A DNA stretch of 64,000 nucleotides from an uncultured Prevotella sp. (GTDB lineage Bacteria; Bacteroidota; Bacteroidia; Bacteroidales; Bacteroidaceae): assembly GCA_905233165.1 (NCBI GenBank), contig CAJODL010000001.1, positions 124,001-188,000 on the forward strand, given 5' to 3'. The position numbers and the translations under genes were made by a program. Under the pieces are notes generated by a model. The model worked only from the letters and a program-made list of their open reading frames with translations, made no database searches and had not been told where the DNA came from. Shown piece by piece: positions 57,946 to 64,000 of the stretch (its first letter is position 1; every line of letters starts with the position of its first letter).

Positions 57946-58761
57946 ATAAATTGGAATCCAGATACAATAATATTTAACCTTGGTCCTCTTGCAATACGTT
58001 GGTATTCAACATGCTGGCTGATAGGACTTCTGTTAGCTTATCTGATAGTAAAATACCTGTACAGACAGCAGAAACTGCCATATGAGAAGTTCGAGCCACT
58101 CTTTCTGTATTGCTTTATAGGCATCCTTGTAGGAGCCCGTCTGGGACATTGCATCTTCTATGAACCAGGATATTTCCTGACCAGTTGGACACATTTCATC
58201 GAGATGCTGCTACCCATTCGTCTGGATATATATGGTAATTGGCACTTTACAGGCTATGAGGGTCTTGCCAGTCATGGAGGCACTATAGGCATCATACTCG
58301 CCCTTCTGCTCTATAGCAAAAACCTGAAGGTAGGAATGTGGACAGTACTCGATACCATCTCTATTGCTGTTCCTGTAACAGCATGTTTCATCCGCCTTGG
58401 CAACCTCATGAACAGCGAGATAATAGGCAAGCCAACAGACCTTCCTTGGGCTTTTATCTTTGAGAGAATAGATATGCTTCCACGCCATCCAGGACAGCTG
58501 TATGAAGCAATAGCATACGCCTGTTTCTTCTTTGTACTGTGGTATTTCTACAAGAAGAAGCCCAATCTGATTGGCACATCCTTCTTCTTTGGATTAGACA
58601 TCTTCCTGATTTTCACCTTCCGCTTCTTCATAGAATACACCAAAGAGGTACAGGAAAGCTTCGAACAAGGTATGCTCTTCGATATGGGACAGATACTCTC
58701 AGTACCCTTCATCCTCATGGGAGCCTACTTCACCTACAAAGGGTGGAAGAAGCTGCAATAG
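57928..58761 (+). CDS. lgt: Prolipoprotein diacylglyceryl transferase
   Basis: A 277-aa inner-membrane enzyme attaching diacylglycerol to the lipobox Cys of prolipoproteins. Seven hydrophobic helices are visible, with the periplasmic Lgt signature ACFIRLGNLMNSEIIGKP. The catalytic-region HGG motif lies in YEGLASHGGTIG, and RHPGQLYEAIAY is also present. The start codon lies in a repeated intergenic motif, so the N-terminal residues NYALYI may derive from it. A terminator follows at 58806. Confidence 0.95.
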   Translation: MNYALYINWNPDTIIFNLGPLAIRWYSTCWLIGLLLAYLIVKYLYRQQKLPYEKFEPLFLYCFIGILVGARLGHCIFYEPGYFLTSWTHFIEMLLPIRLDIYGNWHFTGYEGLASHGGTIGIILALLLYSKNLKVGMWTVLDTISIAVPVTACFIRLGNLMNSEIIGKPTDLPWAFIFERIDMLPRHPGQLYEAIAYACFFFVLWYFYKKKPNLIGTSFFFGLDIFLIFTFRFFIEYTKEVQESFEQGMLFDMGQILSVPFILMGAYFTYKGWKKLQ

Positions 58762-58805
58762 GAAAATTAGCCCCTGCTTCCTATCAAATAATACATTAAA
58801 CCAAG

Positions 58806-58857
58806 TGGTTACATATACACCCAAAACAAGGGAATATATGTAACCATTTTTTATTTT
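58806..58857 (+). terminator. Terminator of lgt
   Basis: Perfect 12-bp arms TGGTTACATATA / TATATGTAACCA with a 17-nt loop, followed by TTTTTTATTTT. Confidence 0.85.
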
Positions 58858-58889
58858 GAGAGGCTCACTTATCAAAAATTCGTAGTTTT

Positions 58890-59141
58890 CTAAATACTAT
58901 CATCGGTCTTGGTGCTCATTATATTCTTTAGAATATCAATCACTATACCAAGGTCATAAACTGCAGCGTCAATATCTTCAGCATTTTTTACAGTCTGTTC
59001 TGCAAGTTCTGAATTTGATTTGTTATCAGGTATGTTTTCAAAATCATGTTCTTCCTCATCACGAATGACTGTCAAATCATTGTAGGCACTTTGTAATGTG
59101 ATTAAAGTTTGCTCGAGATAATGTAATCTTTTTTTGTTCAT
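58890..59141 (-). CDS. Small acidic coiled-coil-like protein of unknown function
   Basis: An 83-aa protein (MNKKRLHYLEQTLITLQSAYNDL...). It is helical and acidic, with heptad-like spacing in residues 6-30 and 50-75 and the loop RDEEEHDFENIPDN. It resembles small proteins from phages and conjugative elements that share the pattern of conserved RDEE and N/D-rich linker, but I cannot name a family. It lies about 100 bp downstream of the structured RNA element at 59240-59356 and shares its promoter direction, so it may be read from the same transcript. Confidence 0.6.
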   Translation of the reverse strand: MNKKRLHYLEQTLITLQSAYNDLTVIRDEEEHDFENIPDNKSNSELAEQTVKNAEDIDAAVYDLGIVIDILKNIMSTKTDDSI

Positions 59142-59239
59142 TGTTTGGTTGTTTAGTTAATAGTAGTAATGCGCCAAGCTATTAAACAAAATGTTCCTAC
59201 AATACATGTATTGACACAAAACGTGGACGAATCCTGTTT

Positions 59240-59356
59240 GATGTCCCAGGTACTTGCAGGAAACCCATACAAAGAAACAGGAAAGCGCCCACTATATCAG
59301 CGGGCGTCACCATTATTACTTTGTATGTTCTATCTACCTGCAAGTTTTGGAACATC
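59240..59356 (-). ncRNA. 6S-RNA-like long-hairpin RNA candidate
   Basis: On the minus strand four paired blocks are stacked on one axis. From outside in they are GATGTTCC/GGGACATC, ACTTGCAGG/CCTGCAAGT (9 bp), CATACAAAG/CTTTGTATG (9 bp), then an 11/12-nt internal bubble, then CGCCCGC/GTGGGCG closing a TGATATA loop. Two pairs are G-U only when read on the minus strand, which agrees with the promoter direction. A long rod with a central bubble is the shape of 6S RNA, and structured Bacteroidales RNAs of this kind are known. From the promoter, the transcript through the rod would be about 190 nt. The family assignment is inferred. Confidence 0.6.
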
Positions 59357-59434
59357 GTAAATAATAGCTAACGCTTGAGTCTTCAATAAAATCGTGCCAG
59401 CACCTCCGCTGAAGTGTATCGCCAGCAACTGAGC

Positions 59435-59466
59435 GCAAAGTTACAAATTTATTCCCACATTCCAAA
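59435..59466 (-). promoter_or_regulatory. Consensus promoter driving the structured RNA
   Basis: Minus strand TTTG (59463-59466), 19-nt spacer, TAACTTTGC (59435-59443). No coding start follows for about 290 nt, supporting an RNA product or a long structured leader. Confidence 0.82.
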
Positions 59467-59589
59467 AAAAATCGTACTTTTTTTCAAAATCGTGCAAATG
59501 TTAAGTCATTAATTTTCACTCTAACGTTTCCTGATTTAAGTTGACTGTCAGTATGTCTAAACCCTAAAATTAGTTGACTTTCATTTTCC

Positions 59590-59659
59590 CCTCCCCCTCT
59601 CCCTCAATGTGGCTGAAAGGCCCATAAATACTGGGCTCGTAGTGAGGGAGAGGGGGAGG
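59590..59659. repeat. 70-bp element with perfect 17-bp inverted arms
   Basis: CCTCCCCCTCTCCCTCA (59590-59606) and its exact reverse complement (59643-59659) flank 36 bp that contain GCCCA/TGGGC. The strong purine/pyrimidine asymmetry and GC-rich arms stand out from the AT-rich surroundings. It could be a MITE-like or REP-like element. Confidence 0.8.
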
Positions 59660-59699
59660 TGGAAGTTGATAGTTTATAGTTTAAAGTTTAAAGTTAAAA

Positions 59700-60143
59700 A
59701 TGATGACAGAACAAGAGATATTTAAAAAGAAAGCTATTAGCGGTTATACCGTTTGTTTTGCAGAACAATGTCCTTTGAGGGAGCAATGTTTGCGTTGGAA
59801 AGTTGGTGAGCAGATGCCAAACACACGAAGTCATTATAATTGTGTTAATCCGCATTATCAGGATGTGGGCACAGAGCATTGTTCACTTTTCCGGAATAGA
59901 GAAAAGGTACAGTTTGCGAAAGGCATGATGCATATTTTCAACGATAAAATGCCTCGTGGCTTGGAGCCAGCTGTGCGCTATGGCCTCATTTCAAAACATT
60001 GTCGCACCTATTATTACGAATATCGCAACGGCGAACGCCTTATGTCTCCAGCCATTCAAGAGGAGATTCGCAATCTCTTCCGCGAGGAAGGATGGCAAGA
60101 AGAAGTCCACTTCGACAGCTACATAGAAGACTATGATTGGTAA
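59700..60143 (+). CDS. Cys-rich small protein, probable DUF6078 family
   Basis: A 147-aa soluble protein. It has a Cys motif C19-x4-C24-PLREQ-C-LRW and further Cys (YNCVNP, HCSLF, KHCRTYYYEY), suggesting a metal site, with an acidic C-terminus ending DYDW. It resembles Bacteroidales proteins annotated DUF6078; the function is unknown. The start is at 59700 or one codon later (MMTEQE). It directly follows a heptamer repeat array and an inverted-repeat element, and no -7 box is visible. Confidence 0.7.
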   Translation: MMTEQEIFKKKAISGYTVCFAEQCPLREQCLRWKVGEQMPNTRSHYNCVNPHYQDVGTEHCSLFRNREKVQFAKGMMHIFNDKMPRGLEPAVRYGLISKHCRTYYYEYRNGERLMSPAIQEEIRNLFREEGWQEEVHFDSYIEDYDW

Positions 60144-60256
60144 AAATAATGAGATTTTTTCACTTTTGCTTGGTATTTTGCTCACTTATTGGATAAAATT
60201 TTCACGTTCGAGAAAAGAAATTTATTCCTTTTCTTCTCACTTAACCAAATTTTTCG

Positions 60257-60264
60257 TACCTTTG
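60257..60264 (+). promoter_or_regulatory. -7 box of mutS
   Basis: TACCTTTG followed by C, 25 bp before the ATG at 60290; it makes the TTG at 60275 an unlikely start. Confidence 0.65.
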
Positions 60265-60289
60265 CGCGCATAATTTGAATTATACGCAA

Positions 60290-62917
60290 ATGGCAAAGAA
60301 GGAGTTGACACCAATGATGCAGCAATTTTTTGACCTCAAGGCTAAGCACCCTGAGGCTCTGTTGCTATTTCGTTGTGGTGACTTCTATGAGACATATTGC
60401 GAGGATGCTATAGAGGCTTCCCAGATACTGGGCATCACCCTTACAAGGCGCAATAATGGTGCTTCACAGGGCGATGAAATGGCTGGTTTTCCACATCATG
60501 CGCTGGATACATACCTTCCAAAGCTGATAAGAGCGGGTAGGAGAGTGGCTATCTGCGACCAACTGGAAGATCCAAAGCTGACAAAGAAACTTGTAAAGCG
60601 CGGCATTACAGAACTGGTTACCCCTGGTGTTGCTCTGCAGGATAATGTCCTGAACTACAAGGAAAACAACTTCCTCTGCGCCATTCATCACGGAAAAGTG
60701 GCTCTTGGCATTGCTTTGCTTGACATCTCTACGGGAGAATTCCTCTGCGACCAGGGAAACAGGGAGTATATCGACAAGATGCTGGCAAACTTTGCCCCAA
60801 AGGAGATTCTTGTCGAAAGAGGTAAACTGAATTTCAACTCCAACTATTCCATCTTCAACCTCGATGACTGGGTGTTTACAGAGCAGACAGCCATGCAAAA
60901 ACTTACCAAGCACTTCCATGTAAAGAACATGAAGGGTTTTGGTGTAGATGACCTAAAGGACGGTTTAATCGCAGCAGGAGCAATACTGTATTACCTCGAA
61001 TACACCCAGCATACACATATTGACCATATCACAAAGATACAGCGCATTGATGCTGACAAATTTGTGCGACTGGATAACTTCACCATCAGGAACCTGGAAC
61101 TTCTCAATCCTCTTCATGAAGGTGGAGTATGCCTTACAGATATCATCGACTATACCGTTTCACCTATGGGAGCCAGAATGCTCAGAAGGTGGCTGGTATT
61201 CCCACTTCGCGATGAAAAGGCTATAAATGACCGTCTTGATGCTGTAGATTACTTCTTCAGTCAGCCAGATTCCCGTGATGCCATTGATGAAGAGCTGCAT
61301 CGAATAGGAGATATGGAACGCATTGTCTCAAAGGTTGCTACAGGCAGGGCTAATCCTCGTGAAATAATCCAGATAAGCAATGCCCTGACAGCCCTGAAGC
61401 CCATAAAGGTGATATGTGCCCAAAGCAATACTGAGGTGCTGAAAAATGTCAGCGAGAAGATAGATACCCTTGACGAACTGAAAGACATCATAGTAAAGAC
61501 AGTAGAACCAGAACCACCTATACAGGTAGGAAAGGGCTCTGTCATCAGAAAAGGTGTCAACAGTGAGCTTGACGAACTGAGGAACATAGCTTACAGCGGC
61601 AAGGACTATCTCCTGCAGATGCAGCAAAGGGAGATAGAACGGACAGGAATAACATCCCTGAAGATAGGCTATAACAATGTCTTTGGCTATTACCTGGAGG
61701 TTCGCAATACTTTTAAGGATAGTGTGCCACAGGAATGGATACGCAAGCAGACATTGGCAAATGCAGAACGTTATATTACTGACGAACTGAAGGCCTACGA
61801 GGAAAAAATCCTTGGTGCAGAAGAAAAAATTCTTGCCCTTGAGACAAGACTGTTCTTTGAACTGATACAGACAGTACAGCGAAATATCACCCAACTGCAG
61901 CAAAATGCCCATTTTGTCGCAGAATTAGACTGTCTGCTGTCATTTACCAAGACATCTCTTGAACACCGCTATGTACGCCCTGTTATCGACGATTCCACCG
62001 TTCTGGAAATAAAGCAGGGAAGACATCCTGTTATAGAGGCAAATATGCCAATCGGGGAAAAATATGTTCCTAATGACATTTCCCTGTACCCTCAAAGAGT
62101 TCCTGACAAACCTGTTTCGCAGATAATCATTATTACAGGTCCTAATATGGCTGGTAAATCGGCATTGTTAAGGCAGACAGCCCTCATTGTACTGATGGCA
62201 CAGATAGGCTGTTATGTCCCAGCTGATTCAGCACATATCGGTATGGTAGATAAGATATTCACCAGAGTAGGAGCTTCAGACAGCCTCTCAACAGGCGAAT
62301 CAACCTTTATGGTAGAAATGACTGAAGCTGCCAATATCCTCAATAATGTTACAGACAAGAGCCTTGTGCTGTTCGATGAATTGGGAAGAGGAACAAGTAC
62401 CTATGATGGTATATCGATAGCATGGAGCATAGTGGAATATCTTCATGAACACAAGAATGTAAATGCACGAACATTGTTTGCCACACACTATCATGAGCTC
62501 AATGAAATGGCGAAAAATTACTCGCGCATAAAGAACTATAACGTTTCTGTCAAGGAGATTAATGGAAAAGTTATCTTCCTAAGAAAACTCGTAGAAGGTG
62601 GTTCTGAGCATTCCTTTGGTATTCATGTGGCCCAAATAGCTGGTATGCCACCAAGCATCGTAAAACGTGCCAATGAAATACTGAAGGCTTTGGAAAAAGA
62701 AGGTAACAGTGTTGGCAGTGCTTCCAGCAAGAAACTGGAAACCCTTGATGAGGTAGGACAAAAGGGTGCCAATGGTGGTCAGCTGTCATTCTTCCAGCTT
62801 GATGACCCTGTTTTAGAGCAGATAAGAGACGAAATCATCGGCATTGACATCAATAACCTCACTCCTTTGGAGGCTTTAAATAAACTGTCGCAGATAAAGA
62901 AAATAATCAACGGATAA
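60290..62917 (+). CDS. mutS: DNA mismatch repair protein MutS
   Basis: An 875-aa MutS1-type protein. The start at 60290 ([21 protein letters not shown]) is preferred. The mismatch-reading Phe-x-Glu is present in [16 protein letters not shown]. Connector, lever and clamp regions lead to the ATPase: Walker [20 protein letters not shown], the [16 protein letters not shown] signature, Walker [17 protein letters not shown] and FATHYHEL. The [20 protein letters not shown] end and a short C-terminal tail are present. leuS starts 22 bp after the stop. Confidence 0.97.
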   Translation: MAKKELTPMMQQFFDLKAKHPEALLLFRCGDFYETYCEDAIEASQILGITLTRRNNGASQGDEMAGFPHHALDTYLPKLIRAGRRVAICDQLEDPKLTKKLVKRGITELVTPGVALQDNVLNYKENNFLCAIHHGKVALGIALLDISTGEFLCDQGNREYIDKMLANFAPKEILVERGKLNFNSNYSIFNLDDWVFTEQTAMQKLTKHFHVKNMKGFGVDDLKDGLIAAGAILYYLEYTQHTHIDHITKIQRIDADKFVRLDNFTIRNLELLNPLHEGGVCLTDIIDYTVSPMGARMLRRWLVFPLRDEKAINDRLDAVDYFFSQPDSRDAIDEELHRIGDMERIVSKVATGRANPREIIQISNALTALKPIKVICAQSNTEVLKNVSEKIDTLDELKDIIVKTVEPEPPIQVGKGSVIRKGVNSELDELRNIAYSGKDYLLQMQQREIERTGITSLKIGYNNVFGYYLEVRNTFKDSVPQEWIRKQTLANAERYITDELKAYEEKILGAEEKILALETRLFFELIQTVQRNITQLQQNAHFVAELDCLLSFTKTSLEHRYVRPVIDDSTVLEIKQGRHPVIEANMPIGEKYVPNDISLYPQRVPDKPVSQIIIITGPNMAGKSALLRQTALIVLMAQIGCYVPADSAHIGMVDKIFTRVGASDSLSTGESTFMVEMTEAANILNNVTDKSLVLFDELGRGTSTYDGISIAWSIVEYLHEHKNVNARTLFATHYHELNEMAKNYSRIKNYNVSVKEINGKVIFLRKLVEGGSEHSFGIHVAQIAGMPPSIVKRANEILKALEKEGNSVGSASSKKLETLDEVGQKGANGGQLSFFQLDDPVLEQIRDEIIGIDINNLTPLEALNKLSQIKKIING

Positions 62918-62939
62918 AACAAAAAAAACATATACAAAA

Positions 62940-64000
62940 ATGGAGTATAACTTTAGAGATATTGAAAAGAGATGGTTCTCTTATTGGAAAGAAAATCAGA
63001 CGTACAAGGTAACAGAAGATTCGTCAAAGCCAAAGTATTATGTTCTTAACATGTTCCCTTATCCATCAGGAGCAGGCCTTCATGTAGGACACCCACTTGG
63101 CTATATTGCCAGCGATATATATGCACGCTTTAAGCGTCTGCAGGGCTTTAATGTACTTAACCCTATGGGATATGATGCCTATGGACTTCCTGCTGAGCAA
63201 TATGCCATCCAGACAGGACAGCATCCAGAGAAGACTACATTCCAGAATATAGACAGATATAGGGAACAGCTGGACAAAATAGGTTTCTCATTTGACTGGA
63301 GCCGTGAGGTTCGCACTTGTGACCCAATTTACTATAAGTGGACACAATGGGCTTTCCAGAAAATGTATAACAGCTACTATGATGAGGACCTGAAGAAAGC
63401 ACAGCCAATAGAAAAACTTATCGAAAAGTTCAAGAAAGAAGGTAAGTGGCCAAGCGATGCTAAAGAGCAATCAGAACTCCTCATGAACTATCGTATTGCC
63501 TTTATGGGTGAGACAATGGTAAACTGGTGTGCTGGTCTTGGTACTGTACTTGCTAATGATGAGGTAGTAGATGGAGTATCTGTTCGTGGTGGCTTCCCTG
63601 TAGAGCAGAAGAAGATGCGTCAGTGGTGTCTTCGTGTCAGCGCTTATGCTCAGAGACTGCTTGACGGCCTTGAAACTATTGACTGGAGCGAATCAATAAA
63701 AGAGACTCAAAAAAACTGGATTGGACGCTCTGAAGGAACAGAAGTAGAGTTCAAAGTTGCCGATTCCAACGAGAGTTTTACTATTTTCACAACTCGTGCA
63801 GATACTATGTTTGGTGTTACATTCATGGTATTGGCACCAGAATCAGAATTGGTAGAAAAACTCACTACAGCCGATCAGAAGGCTGAAGTTGACAAATATG
63901 TAGCATATGTAAAGGGTCGTACAGAACGTGAGAGAATGATAGACCATAAGGTAACAGGTGTATTCTCTGGTTCTTATGCTATAAATCCATTTACAGGAGA
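62940..64000 (+). CDS. leuS: Leucyl-tRNA synthetase (3' end outside window)
   Basis: The ATG at 62940 opens 353 codons to the right edge. The class I HIGH motif appears as HVGHPLGY in [18 protein letters not shown]. Leucine-specific segments follow: [26 protein letters not shown], and [24 protein letters not shown]. The start of the CP1 editing domain is seen ([19 protein letters not shown]). It charges tRNA-Leu. Spacing suggests cotranscription with mutS. Confidence 0.96.
   Translation, partial: MEYNFRDIEKRWFSYWKENQTYKVTEDSSKPKYYVLNMFPYPSGAGLHVGHPLGYIASDIYARFKRLQGFNVLNPMGYDAYGLPAEQYAIQTGQHPEKTTFQNIDRYREQLDKIGFSFDWSREVRTCDPIYYKWTQWAFQKMYNSYYDEDLKKAQPIEKLIEKFKKEGKWPSDAKEQSELLMNYRIAFMGETMVNWCAGLGTVLANDEVVDGVSVRGGFPVEQKKMRQWCLRVSAYAQRLLDGLETIDWSESIKETQKNWIGRSEGTEVEFKVADSNESFTIFTTRADTMFGVTFMVLAPESELVEKLTTADQKAEVDKYVAYVKGRTERERMIDHKVTGVFSGSYAINPFTG

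Larger units (their letters stand above)
59142..59699. other. Gene-poor interval with structured RNA, promoter and inverted-repeat element
   Basis: No convincing coding sequence. On the minus strand it holds a consensus promoter (59435-59466) and a long imperfect hairpin (59240-59356). Further right are a 17-bp inverted repeat (59590-59659) and an array of heptamers (about 59672-59699) that runs into the start codon of the next gene. A perfect palindrome CAATACATGTATTG lies at about 59200-59213. Confidence 0.75.

Noticed and set aside
59169..59360. 63-codon frame on the plus strand
   Set aside because: Opposite strand of the structured RNA and its leader; no promoter or homology-like features.

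Overview
The window looks like chromosomal DNA of a Prevotella-type member of the Bacteroidales. The evidence is the recurring Bacteroidetes promoter signature (-7 box TAnnTTTG, often with TTTG 18-20 nt upstream), a FeoA-FeoB fusion, DUF4294-type and probable DUF6078-type proteins, type IX secretion-like C-terminal tails, and the succinate-fermentation genes pckA and frdCAB. GC content is low. I saw no rRNA or tRNA genes, insertion sequences, phage modules or CRISPR arrays.

Layout. (1) 1-12.2 kb, minus strand: a xylan-degradation cluster read GH43, GH115 alpha-glucuronidase, xylB, xylA, GH98, CE6 acetylxylan esterase, GH30 (cut by the left edge). Secreted enzymes remove side chains and cut the backbone, and XylA/XylB feed xylose into the pentose phosphate pathway. 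(2) 12.3-23.1 kb: an NhaC-type antiporter, pckA, a lipoprotein, a PAP2 phosphatase with a beta-barrel-like tail, a divergent MINPP-like histidine phosphatase, a small outer-membrane protein, and feoAB with a tiny Cys-rich partner gene overlapping by ATGA. (3) 23.2-28.5 kb, plus strand: a MaoC hydratase, topA, aroK, speA. (4) 28.6-36.2 kb, mixed: a DUF4294 protein, an anti-sigma-like membrane protein, a ThiD-like pseudokinase fused to an AraC DNA-binding domain, a membrane-anchored AraC protein, two exported proteins of unknown function, a 758-bp structured intergenic region, pdxS-pdxT, and an ECF sigma factor. (5) 36.2-46.0 kb, minus strand: argB, dus, parE-like, a GNAT protein, trpB2, frdB-frdA-frdC. 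(6) 46.2-64.0 kb, mostly plus: mnmG, uvrC, deoC, a convergent polyprenyl synthase, polA, a T9SS-tailed subtilase, ychF, lgt, a structured-RNA locus with an 83-aa protein (minus), a Cys-rich protein, mutS, and leuS (cut by the right edge).

Most notable: the ThiD/PdxK-like-AraC fusion gene and the vitamin B6 operon pdxST have promoters built on the same plan. Both carry GGAAC and GTTCC arms at identical spacing (41 bp overall) around matching -33 and -7 boxes. This suggests an undescribed B6 or thiamine-precursor sensing regulator that controls itself and pdxST. Second, there are two near-perfect parS sites, one at the 5' end of uvrC and one inside polA, plus a cluster of parS half-sites between mnmG and uvrC. 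These imply that this segment lies in the ParB-organised, probably origin-proximal domain. The polA parS lies where the proofreading domain is degenerate. Third, a strong promoter at about 59.44 kb drives a 6S-RNA-like long hairpin. Heptamer-period tandem repeats recur between genes, and once inside the GH98 gene.
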